64,000 nucleotides of DNA. Origin: Massilia sp. H-1 (lineage in GTDB: Bacteria > Pseudomonadota > Gammaproteobacteria > Burkholderiales > Burkholderiaceae_D). The translations under genes and the position numbers were made by a program. This document shows positions 46,453 through 56,044 of the stretch, piece after piece. Numbering within the stretch: the first letter of the stretch is position 1; every line of letters starts with the position of its first letter. The notes beneath the pieces are model-generated. The model was not told where the DNA came from. It searched no databases and saw nothing but the letters and a program-made list of their open reading frames with translations. The DNA lies in contig CP087969.1 in assembly GCA_024703915.1 (NCBI GenBank), positions 2,356,001 to 2,420,000 of the forward strand, written 5' to 3'.

Positions 46453-48505
46453 TCAGCTCAGAGAAAGGTTCCCTGAAACATGCCATGCGTTGTGATAGCC
46501 GAGCCGGTGCAGGCAGCGGGCCGCTTTTTCGCTGCGCCCGCCGCTGCGGCAGAAGAAGACCAGTGGCCGCTGCTCGCTGCGCAACCAGTCGCCGACCCGG
46601 TCAGCCAGACGCGACAGTGGAACGCTGCAGGCCGGGCGGCCATGCCAGCTGCTTAGCATGCTTACCGCCACATGCTCGAACGGCTCGCGCACGTCGATCA
46701 GCAGCGCGCCGGGATGGGCGTCGAGGAAGTCGTCGAGCGCCGCTTCGTCCAGTTCGCGCGCCAGCGCCTCGGCGTCGGCATCGGCAGGGCCGCAGGTCGA
46801 CACGGCAGCCGGCGTCATGCGCGCCGCACAGGATGGTGGCGGCGCCAGCCAGGCCAAGCCAGACCGGGCAGCCGCGCCGCGCCGACGAAGGCGAAGCGCA
46901 CGTCGTCCGCCGCCAGCCTGCCAGCGGCAGCGGGGGCCGCCGAACAGGTAGAACGCGCCCTCGCCTTGCGGCACGCGCGCCAGCACCTGGCTGCCGATCG
47001 CAATCGCTGCGGCTTGCACGCCGTTCGCCAGAGCGACGTGTTCGCCATCGGCGGGCCAGGCGCCCGCGATGTCAGGGGCATGGTCCAGCAGCGCCAGCAA
47101 GGCCAGGCGGCCTTGCGCGCCCGGCCGTGTTTCAACCACGGCGCGCACCCGGTACCCCTGGCAGCGCACCAGATCGGCGATGCGGGCCGCGAGCGGCAGC
47201 AGCGGATCGATGACGGCGCAGGTCGCGCTGGCGGCATCGAAAATGAGCCAGCTCGATTCGCCCTCGCAGCTCATTTGCACGATGCCGTCGCTGCTGCAGG
47301 GTCAGGCCGTCGGAAGGAATCAGGCAGGTCTTGCGCAGCGCTTCGCCGCAGTGGGCGATGCGCTCGCAGGCGGCGGCGATGAAAGCTTCGTCGGCCATCG
47401 GGCCGAAGGACATGCGCACCGCCGCGGCGCAGCGCCAGTGCGGCAGCTGCATCGCCACCAGCACGTAGCTCGGCGCCGCCTTGGCCGACGAGCAGGCCGA
47501 GCCCGCGCTCACGCGCACGCACGCCGGCCGCATCGAACAGGTCGAGCAGCTCCTTGCTGGAAAAGCCCGGCACGGAAAAATTGAGCGTGGTGGGCAGCGC
47601 ATTGCCGAACGGCGCATTGAAGACGATGCCCGGCAGCGCGGCGCGCAGGGCATCGGCCAGGCGCGCGGAAGGCGAACAATTCCTCGTGGGTGCGCATCAC
47701 GTCGCCGCGCTCGAGCGCTTCGAGCACCGCTCCCAGCGCGGCCACATGCTACCCATGTTTTCGGTGCTTAGGCGCTGGCCCGCTTCCTGGCCGCCGCCGC
47801 ACATGAGCGGCGTGTAGGGCGCGCCTTCGCGCACGTACAGCATGCCGATGCCCTTGGGCGCATACAGCTTGTGGCCCGAGAACGGCGCGTAATCGATGCG
47901 GGTGGATGCCAGATCGAGGGACAGCTTGCCGAGCGCCTGCACGCTGTCGACCATCCAGTAGGCGGGACTGGCGCTGGCGCACAGCACGGCGGCGATGCCG
48001 TCCAGGTCCGAGATCACGCCGGTTTCATTGTTGGCCGCCATGGTGCACACGAGCGCGGCGCGCGGCGCCAGTTCGCGCAGCGTGTCGAGCTGGTGGCGGC
48101 CGAAGGAATCGACCGGCAGCTGGCGCAGCTCCAGGCCGGTGCCGAGCAGGCGGTTCCAGTGCGCCAGCGTTTCCGGCACGGCCTTGTGCTCGGTGGCGCC
48201 GTAGACCAGCAGGTCGCCCGTGACTTCGCCGCGCGCCGTTCGCGGATCGCGCACAGGGCCGACAGGACGGCGGTCTGGATGCCTTCGGTGGCGCCGCTGG
48301 TGAAGATCAGCTGTCCCTTGCCCACGCCCAGCAGGCGGCAGGCGCAGGCGCACACGGCGTCGAGCATGGACTTGGCGCGCAGGCCGGTGCAGTGGCTGCT
48401 GCTGGGATTGCCGAAGCCGTCGCGCATGACCGCTTCGGCCGCCGCGATGGCGGCTAGCAGGACCGGCGAGGTGGCGTTTGCGTCGAGGTAGATTTCGTTC
48501 ATCAT
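46453..48505 (-). CDS. Cysteine desulfurase fused to a C-terminal rhodanese domain
   Basis: About 684 residues. The first 380 form a NifS/IscS-like aminotransferase class V domain: MNEIYLDANATSPVL, FTSGATEGIQTAV, the PLP lysine in APFSGHKLYAPKGIG (about residue 210) and the active Cys loop VSAGSACSSAK (about residue 338). A middle segment (SSWLIFDAASATCAVIDPLL, VRAVVETRP) resembles a metallo-beta-lactamase fold that has lost its HxHxDH ligands. The end is a rhodanese domain with active Cys in FFCRSGGRSEKAA. Sulfur could pass from the desulfurase Cys to the rhodanese Cys in one chain. It is divergent from an Lrp-type regulator. Frame breaks lie near 48240, 47740, 47660, 47515, 47290 and 46850. 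Confidence 0.82.
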
Positions 48506-48604
48506 GGCACTATGGTAACGATCGCAGCGCGAAAATATATGCCAAATCTTCTTGATAATCTCTTATATTGAGCATATTCATCCTCAATACAGAGAAAAAC
48601 AAGA
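48506..48604. promoter_or_regulatory. Divergent regulatory region with ATATGC/GCATAT inverted repeat
   Basis: This AT-rich 99-bp gap separates the desulfurase fusion and the Lrp-type gene. ATATGC at 48537-48542 and GCATAT at 48572-48577 form an inverted repeat about three helical turns apart, and TTGATA at 48553 could be a -35. Lrp-family proteins often autoregulate from such sites. The site assignment is inference. Confidence 0.4.
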
Positions 48605-49090
48605 ATGCACGACCTCGACAAGTTCGACTGCGCGATCCTTGCCGCCCTGCAGGCCGACGGCACCCTGTCCATCGCCGCCCTCAGCGAAAAGGTGGGCCTG
48701 TCGTCCACCCCGTGCTGGAAGCGCCTCAAGCGGCTGGAAGAAGAAGGCTATATCGAGAGCCGGGTGGCGATCGTCAACCGGCACAAGGTCGGCCTGCCGG
48801 TCACGGTGTTTGTCAGCATCAAGACCACCGAGCACGACGAGAAATGGCTGAACCGCTTTGCCGCGGCCGTGGTGGCCCTGCCCGAGGTCCAGGAATTTCA
48901 CCGCATGAGCGGCAATGTCGACTACCTGCTCAAGGTCGTCACCACCGACATCGGCGGCTACGACCGCTTTTACAAGAAGCTGATCAAGGCCGCCAACCTG
49001 TCCGGCGTCTCGTCCGCTTTTTCTATGGAGCAAATAAAGTTCACGACGGCCCTGCCGCTTGAACTGATTTCACACAGCGCGGGTGCCTAA
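48605..49090 (+). CDS. Lrp/AsnC family transcriptional regulator
   Basis: 161 residues without a frame break. The N-terminal helix-turn-helix reads LDKFDCAILAALQADG to LSEKVGLSSTPCWKRLKRLEEEG, and the C-terminal RAM domain includes MSGNVDYLLKVVTTDIGGYDRF. The sequence style is that of Lrp paralogues such as DecR, which respond to cysteine. The divergent cysteine desulfurase makes a cysteine or sulfur signal likely, although this is inference. The gene starts with ATG four bases after AGAAAAACAAGA, a weak ribosome site. Confidence 0.93.
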   Translation: MHDLDKFDCAILAALQADGTLSIAALSEKVGLSSTPCWKRLKRLEEEGYIESRVAIVNRHKVGLPVTVFVSIKTTEHDEKWLNRFAAAVVALPEVQEFHRMSGNVDYLLKVVTTDIGGYDRFYKKLIKAANLSGVSSAFSMEQIKFTTALPLELISHSAGA

Positions 49091-49158
49091 AACCGCACAA
49101 AAGAACGCCGGAATCATGCGATGATTGCCGTTGGTCCAGATCACAGGAGAGACACCGT

Positions 49159-50304
49159 ATGCCGTCGCATCACACCGTATTGACGATCGCCGCAGCTGCC
49201 ATGCTGCTCGCGTCCCAGGCTGCCAGCGCGCAGGAACAAGTAGTCAAGGTCGGCGTCAGCGGACCGCTCTCGGGCGCCAACGTTCGTTCGCTTAAGCAAG
49301 GACAATGAAAATGGCGTGCGCCTCGCGGTCGAGGAACTCAATGCGAAAAAGATGACGGTCGGCGGCAAGCCGGTGCGCTTCGAGCTGATGTCCGAGGACG
49401 ACCAGGGCGATCCCAAGGCCGAAGCGTGAGCGTGGCCCAGAAATTCGCCGACAGCGGCGTGCGTTTCGTGCTCGGCCCGTACAACTCGGGCGTGGCCATT
49501 CCCGCCTCGCGCATCTACAACGAAGCGGGCATCATCATGTCGACCGTGGGCACCAATCCCAAGGTCACCCAGAGCGGCTACAAGAACGTATTCCGGATCG
49601 TCGCCAGCGACAACCAGCTGGGCGCGGCGATGGCCAGCTATGCGGCCAAGCAGCTCAAGGTCAAGACCGTGGGCGTGATCGACGACCGCACCGCCTTCGG
49701 CCAGGGCGTGGCGATGGAATTCCTCAAGCAGGCCAAGGTATCGGGCCTGAAGGTGGCCGGGCATGAATTCACGACCGACAAGGCGACCGACTTCGCCTCC
49801 ATCCTCACCTCGCTCAAGGCCAAGAAGGTCGACGCGATCTTCTTCGGCGGCTACGCGCCCCAGGGCGCGCCGATGGCACGCCAGATGCGCGCTGGGCCTG
49901 AAAGACGTGCGCCTGCTGGGCGGCGACACGATCTGCAGCCCCGAGATGGCCAAGCTGGGCGGCGACGCCGTGGGCGAGAACGTGCTGTGCGCGCAGGGCG
50001 GCGCGATCCTCGACAAGCAGGCCGCGGGGGGCCGAGCCTTCCAGAAGCGCTACAAGGAACGCTTCAAGCTGGCGCCGGACGTGTACGCGGCCGCCTTCTA
50101 TGACCAGACCATGTTCATCGCCCAGTCCATGAAGGCGGCCAACTCGGTCGATCCCTCGGTGGTCGGCACCGCCATGCACGCCAGCAGCTACAAGGGCGTG
50201 GTCGGCAGCTATGCCTATGACGCGGCTAAAGCAACATGAAGCAGTCGGCCGTGACGATCTATACCTTCAAGGATGGCGCCCCGGTCGCGCTGGTGACCTT
50301 CTGA
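49159..50304 (+). CDS. Periplasmic binding protein, branched-chain amino acid (LivJ/LivK) type
   Basis: About 380 residues with signal peptide MPSHHTVLTIAAAAMLLASQAASA. The mature protein is a type I periplasmic binding fold: VVKVGVSGPLSGANV, RFELMSEDDQGDPKA, VRFVLGPYNSGVAIPASRIY, FRIVASDNQLGAAMA, IDDRTAFGQGVAMEF and AAFYDQTMFIAQSM. No permease or ATPase genes are adjacent, so it either works with a distant Liv system or as a stand-alone receptor. Error strings at about 49290 and 50225 (YDAAGNMKQ restored) and indels near 49425 and 49892 are present. CAGGAGAGAC precedes the ATG. Its stop overlaps the next ATG (TGATG). Confidence 0.9.
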
Positions 50305-52060
50305 TGCGCGCGCCCCTGATCCTCGCGGCCGCGCTGGCCGCGGCCTTCCCGTGCGCGCTTGCCATGCGCAGCAGCGCCGCTGACGCCGCCGATGGCCCAG
50401 TTCACCGTCCAGGCGCAAGCCATGCTTAAGCCGTGATCACGCGCTACCAGCTCGATTACGCCAGCCTCGATCACAAGTACACGGTCGCCAGCGGCAGCGC
50501 GCCAGAGCGCCATGCGCGACTTCTTCCAGCAATGGCGGACCGCGCTCGACACCCTGCCCTTCGACAGCTACGGCGTCGAAGACCGGATCGACTTCGTCAT
50601 GCTGCGCAATCAGATCGACTTCGAACTGCGCGAACTGGCGGCCCAGGACAAGCGCCTGCGCGAAGCGGCGCCGCTGGTGCCGTTCGCCCCGCCCCTGACC
50701 GCGCTGGCCGAAGCGCGCCGCATGATGCAGCCGCAGGACGGCCCGAGCGCGGCGGCCCTGCTGCAGCAAAGCCTGGCCAGCGTCCGGCAGGCGCAGGAGG
50801 CGCTGCTGGCGGCCGAAGCGACATCAATTCGCCCAAGCCGCTCGCCTCGCGCAGCGTGGCCAACCGCGGATCGCGCAGATCACGCTGCTCTCGCGCGACC
50901 TGGAAGGAATGGAACGCCTATTACGAAGGGTTCGATCCGGCCCTGAGCTGGTGGGTCAAGCGTCCGTACGCGGACCTGGACAAGGCGCTGACCGACTATG
51001 CGGCCAGCCTGGAAGGAACGCCTGGTCGGCAAGGAATCGGCCACCCGCCTGAACGTGACGGGCGACCCGATCGGACGCGAAGGCCTGGTCAGCGCCCTGC
51101 AGCGCGAAATGATCCCCTACACGCCGGAAGAACTGATGGCGCTGGCCGAGAAGGAACTGGCCTGGGGCGAAGCGGAACTGCGCGCGGCCGCCGCCGAGAT
51201 GGGCTACGGGAACGACTGGCACGCGGCCATGGAAAAGGTCAAGACGCTGTACGTGCCGCCGGGCGAGCAGACGGCCATGGTGCGCCGCCTCGCTTACGAG
51301 GCGGTCGACTACCTCGACGCCAACCAGCTGGTCACGATTCCCGAAGTGGCGCGCCAGAGCTGGCGCATGGACATGCTCTCGCCCGAACGGCAGCTGGTCA
51401 GCCCCTTCTTCCTCGGTGGCGACACGATTCTGGTGTCGTATCCGACCGACGGCATGACGCACGAGCAGAAGCTGATGACCATGCGCGGCAACAACCCGCA
51501 TTTTTCGCGCGCCACCGTGCACCATGAACTGATTCCCGGCCACCACCTGCAAATGTTCATGGCCGACCGCTACCAGCCGCAGCGGCGCGCCTTCGACTCG
51601 CCCTTCTTTGTCGAAGGCTGGGCCGTGTACTGGGAAATGCTGCTGTACGAACGCAAGTTCGCGGTCAAGCCGGAAGACCGGATCGGCATGATGTTCTGGC
51701 GCAACCACCGCGCCGCGCGCATCCTGTTCTCGCTCGGCTTCCATATGGGCAAGATCACGCCCGAGCAGGCGGTCGAGATGCTGATCCGGCGCGTCGGCCA
51801 CGAGCCCGACAACGCGCGGGCCGAAGTGCGGCGTTCGTTCAACGGCGACTATCCGCCGCTGTACCAGGCTGGCTACATGATCGGCGCGCTGCAGCTGCGC
51901 GCCATGAAGCGCGAGCTGGTCGACACCGGAAAGATGAGCCTGCTCGACTTCCACGACCGTATCCTGATGGGCGGCATGCTGCCGCAGGAACTGGTGCGTG
52001 CCCGTCTGAAAGGCGAAAAAAATCAGCCGCGACTTCAAACCCGGCTGGCGCTTCTACTAA
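50304..52060 (+). CDS. Secreted DUF885 family zinc peptidase (copy 1)
   Basis: About 585 residues with N-terminal signal MRAPLILAAALAAAFPCALP. The DUF885 domain contains the zinc-like motif VHHELIPGHHLQMF (HExxxGHH, about residue 408), FFVEGWAVYWEMLLYE and YQAGYMIGALQLRAMK, all typical of this dipeptidase-like family. The true end is FKPGWRFY at 52060; an extra A near 52020 pushes the read past it. The start overlaps the binding-protein stop by one base, so both are probably made together: binding and hydrolysis of peptides is a reasonable guess. Frame breaks lie near 50370, 50500, 50820, 50905 and 51012, and an error string at 50424. Confidence 0.85.
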
Positions 52061-52086
52061 GCATGAAACTGCCATGAAAACCCCAT

Positions 52087-52145
52087 TCGGGGGTCAGACC
52101 TCAATAGTGAAAGAATTGCAGAATTGAGGTCTGACCCCGATTGTG
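52087..52145. repeat. Palindromic repeat, copy 3 (one arm degenerate)
   Basis: The right arm matches copies 1 and 2, but the left arm reads GGGGTCAGACCTCAATAGTG and no longer pairs near the loop. The 3' flank GATTGTGAAAT is shared with copy 4. It lies 27 bases after the first DUF885 stop. Confidence 0.85.
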
Positions 52146-52149
52146 AAAT

Positions 52150-52179
52150 AAAAAGCCGCCCCAGAAGGGAGCGGCTTTA
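52150..52179 (+). terminator. Rho-independent terminator
   Basis: AAAGCCGC, a short AGAAG loop region and GCGGCTTT pair directly after palindrome copy 3. It has A residues 5' and T residues 3', so it may work in both directions. Confidence 0.7.
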
Positions 52180-52424
52180 ATGGCAGAGGCGCATGGCTTC
52201 AGCGCGGCGCGCTACAAAGCCCGGCTTGCCTGGTCCTGACGGCATCGTGAGCAACTTTGCTTAAGCTAGGAAGAATGCCTGCAAATCATACCCCCGGATC
52301 CTGCAGCGACAGCGGAAGTTTCAATCGGAACTATGCTCCCCGATATGCCCGCACTATCGCGCTCCAAACGGCGCGGAATGGCGTATCCTTGTGGCCGTTT
52401 CCACACCTCATCACGGAAAGACGA

Positions 52425-54245
52425 ATGAAGAAAAGCCTCATCACCAGCGCGCTGTGCAGCGCCCTCCTGCTCAGTGTTGCCCCGGCCGCCGTGCTGGCCG
52501 CGCCGCCTGCTTAAAAAAAGTGGTAAGCTGCCGTCGCCGACCAGGCCCGCCAACAGCTCGATCAGATCGCAGAACAGTATTACCTCGCGCTGGCCCGCTT
52601 CGAGCCGGTCGGCGCCACCGAAAACGGCGACAACCGCTTCGACGACCAGATCGGCATGAGCATCGCGCCCAAAGTGCGTGCGCGCCAGTTCGCGCTGTAC
52701 CGCGGCTTCCAGAAGCGCCTGCACGCGATCGACCGCATGGAGCTGGACCTGCGCGCGCAGACCAATTACGACGTGCTCGATTTCGAACTGAATTCGGCGC
52801 TCAGTTTCGCCGCCATCCCGGAACACCTGCTGCCGCTGAACCAGATGTCGAGCATGCCCGTCACGCTGGCCAATTACGCGGGCGGCGAGGCTTAAGCCAG
52901 CGTCTGACCACGGTCAAGGAATACCAGGCTTACCTGAGCCGCCTCAGGCAGCTGCTTACCTGGATCGACCAGGCGATCGCCAATATGCGCGAAGGCATGC
53001 GCACTGGCGTGGTCCTGCAAAAGGCGGTGGTGGTGTCGGCCCTGCCCCAGTTCCAGAAACTGGTGAGCGCCACCCCGGAAGCGAACATCTTCTACACGCC
53101 GGTCACGAAAATGCTTAGGGGCGTTCTCCGCCAAGGACAAGGCGGCGCTGGGCGCGGCCTACCGCAGCACCATCGCGCACAAGCTCAATCCGGCACTGGC
53201 GCGCCTGGCGACCTTCCTGGAAAAGGATTACCTGCCCCAGGCCCGCACCAGCACCGGCTGGAGCGCCCTGCCTGGCGGCGCGGCCTGGTACCAGCGCAAC
53301 GTGGCGGCGCAAACGACGACCGACATGACGCCCGAGCAGATCCACGCGATCGGCCTGGAAGGAAGTGGCGCGCATCCAGGGCGAGTACGCGCTGGTCGGA
53401 CCGAAGATGGGTTACACCGGCCCCGCTGCTTAAGCTTGCCGACCTGGGTCGCGGCGCAGGACAAATACCGTCCGTTCAAGACCGAGCAGGAAGTCATCGA
53501 CGTCTACCGCAAGCTCGACGCGTTGCTGCGCACCAAGCTGCTTAAGCCCTGTTCACGCTGATGCCGAAGGCGCCGCTCGACCTGCGCCTGGAGCCTGAAC
53601 TGAGCCGCGCGACCGCATCCGACCACTACACCGCACCGGCGGCGGACGGTTCGCGTCCGGGCGTGTTCTGGTCGGTGGTGAACGACCCGACCCAGTACGG
53701 CAGCACCGGCATGGTCACGCTGTTCCTGCATGAAGGCCAGCCTGGCCACCACTTCCACATCGCGCTGCTGCAGGAATTGAATCTGCCGGACTTCCGCAAA
53801 TTCGGCGGCAATAACGCCTATGCCGAAGGCTGGGCGCTGTACGCGGAAACGCTGGGCAAGGAGATGGGCTTGTTCGACAAGCCGGAAGACTACTTCGGCC
53901 ACCTGAACGACGAGATGCTGCGCGCGGCGCGCCTGGTGGTCGACACCGGCATGCACGCCAAGGGCTGGACGCGCGAGCAGGCGATCCAGTACTACCGCGA
54001 CACGCTGGGCTATCCGGAAGCGCTGGCCCGGAGCGAGATCGAGCGCTACATGGCGTGGCCGGGACAGGCGCTGGGCTACAAGATCGGCGCGCTGAAAATC
54101 GCCGAACTGCGCCAGCGCGCCACGGCAGCCCTGGGCGACAAGTTCAGCCTGCCGAAGTTCCACGAAATCGTGCTGCAAGATGGCACGCTGCCGCTGGCCC
54201 TGCTGGAAAAGAAAGTCGACCGCTGGATCGAAAAAAACCAAGTAA
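52425..54245 (+). CDS. Secreted DUF885 family zinc peptidase (copy 2)
   Basis: About 606 residues; signal MKKSLITSALCSALLLSVAPAA. The motif LFLHEGQPGHHFHIALL (HExxxGHH, about residue 436), NNAYAEGWALYAETLGKEMG and RYMAWPGQALGYKIGALKI place it in DUF885. It is only distantly similar to copy 1, so it is an older paralogue and not a recent duplication. An extra A near 54235 makes the read run into palindrome copy 4; the likely end is EKTK at 54245. Error strings at 52890 and 53540 and indels near 52520, 53115, 53358 and 53430 are present. Confidence 0.85.
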
Positions 54246-54258
54246 GGCAGTCAAACGC

Positions 54259-54316
54259 AATCAGGGGTCAGACCTCAATTCTGCAAGAATTGCAGAATTG
54301 AGGTCTGACCCCGATT
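54259..54316. repeat. Palindromic repeat, copy 4
   Basis: The inner arms and GAA loop match copies 1 and 2. The outer bases are AATC and GATT, with one unpaired A in the left arm. It sits 13 bases after the second DUF885 stop and 22 bases before the convergent M14 gene's stop, again between convergent genes. Confidence 0.88.
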
Positions 54317-54338
54317 GTGAAATTATTTCCCAGCTACA

Positions 54339-56027
54339 TTACATGACCGACAGGACCGGGTAGCGGCGCCATTCCGGTTCGGCCCAGCGCTGGCAGTTGG
54401 CGAAGATGAAGTCGAGCACGGCTTCTTGCTTCGACAGCAGCTCCGGATGCGCACTCTTCCATTGCTCGAACTTCAGGCGCAGGCCAGGTTCGTCGCGCAG
54501 CAGTTCCAGCGCGTGGTCTTCGAACACGTAGTCCGAATACGCTTCCTTCTTTTCCAGCACACTGTTGAAAAATCCCCAGCGGAAGAAGCTGTCGTGCCCT
54601 TGCGGCTCCAGCGTCTCGACCGCGTAGCGCGCCTGGTCCTGGTCCAGCGCGATCCACCAGTCAGCCGGCCCCGCAGCTGCACACTGACGGTGCGGGTCTC
54701 GAGCTGCATCTCGTCGTGGAACATGTGGCCCTCATACGCGCCCGCGCGAACTCACTGATTTGATGTGGTAGCAGCGTACTTCGCGCACTTCGTCGGCCGC
54801 GATCCGCTCCATCCGCACGCCATTCCACTGCAGCCGCTCGACCACTTCGCGCCAGGCTTGCGGCACCACGTAGGCGCGCGGCGTACTGACCGTGATATCG
54901 GCCGGGAAGTGGTTGTAGTAGGCGATGTCGCGCTCCCACGGCGCTGCTGCGGTCGTACGACAAGCGCATGTAATTTCCCAGTTCGCTGGGGCTGTAGCGG
55001 GCCGCGTATCCCTTGAACGGGAAGGTCGACGGCGTCGCTTCGTCCAGCGTCCAGTGCACCGGCCATTCGCGCCGGGTCTTGCCTTCGTCGCGCGCGCGCG
55101 CCGCAACTGCCGGATGGTGGCGGCATGCGCCACCGTGAACTCGAGCGTGGTCTCGACCAGCGCGCGATCGATTCATAGCGGTCGGCGAAGCTCTTGAGCA
55201 TGTGCGTCTCGGGCATGAAGCCGATCGTGTGGTGCAGCGCGGCGAAGCCGGTCGAGAAGCGCGGCGTCTCGAGGAATTCGGCGATGCCGTGGTCGGGACT
55301 GTCCTTGACCGGATTGACGTAGGGGCAGGTCGGCCAGCCCCGTTCGGCCATCTGCGCGAACATGTGCGGCAGCATGGTCTGCTGCAGGAAGCCGCCCAGC
55401 GCGCCACCGAGCTTGTCGGTCTGGGTGTGGATCAGCGTCATGGTGTACGGGTAGTCGGCGCCGTTGGAGGTGTGGGTGTCGACCATCACGTCCGGGTCCC
55501 AGGCGGTGAAGAACTGGTTGAATACCTGCGCGGTCAGGGTGTCGCACTTGATGAAGTCGCGGTTCAGGTCCAGGTGGCGCGCGTTGCCGCGGAAGCCGAA
55601 TTGCTCAGGGACCTTCCTGGTTCACGCGCGAGGTGTTGGCGCGGTTGATGCTGCCGTCGACGTTGTACAGGGGGATGAACAGGAACACGGTCTTGCCCAG
55701 CGCGGCCAGGCGCTTGTCGCTCAGGCAGAAGTCGCGCACCAGCGCCATGCAGGCATCCACGCCTTCCGGCTCGCCCGGGTGGATGCCGTTGTTGTTGAAG
55801 AAGACCGGCCGCCCTTCGCGCTGGATCTGCGCGCAGTCGAACACGCCGTCGGCGGTGACCACGCCCGCGTGGATCGGCAGCCCGGCGTCGGAGGTGCCGA
55901 TCACGCCGAAGCTGAGGATCCCGGGAAAACGCTGCGCCAGCGCTTGGTACCAGGCGATGCAGGCGGCGTGGGTGGTGGTCTGGTTCTTGTTGCCCTGCTC
56001 GTAGGGCGTGCGCAGTTGGTCGGTCAT
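54339..56027 (-). CDS. M14 family zinc carboxypeptidase
   Basis: About 562 residues. The zinc motif HxxE is in FFNNNGIHPGEPEGVDACM (about residue 82), with the third ligand His in DVMVDTHTSNGADYPYT, and the conserved NRDFIKCD lies between. The C-terminal half (about 54340-54700) is a separate domain ending FANCQRWAEPEWRRYPVLSVM. No signal peptide is seen at the ATG (MTDQLRTPYEQGN), so the enzyme may be cytoplasmic or start further upstream. Many indels lie in the second half (near 54670, 54750, 54950, 55090, 55170 and 55610). It is the last gene of a four-gene operon, 17 bases after the kinase. Confidence 0.82.
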
Positions 56028-56044
56028 GGTGTGGTCGTTCAAGG

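Larger units (their letters stand above)
52061..52424. other. Intergenic region between two DUF885 genes
   Basis: It contains the palindrome at 52087, a terminator at 52150 and then about 240 bases in which I see no gene. The promoter of the second DUF885 gene is presumably in the last 150 bases, but no clear -35/-10 pair stands out. Confidence 0.5.
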
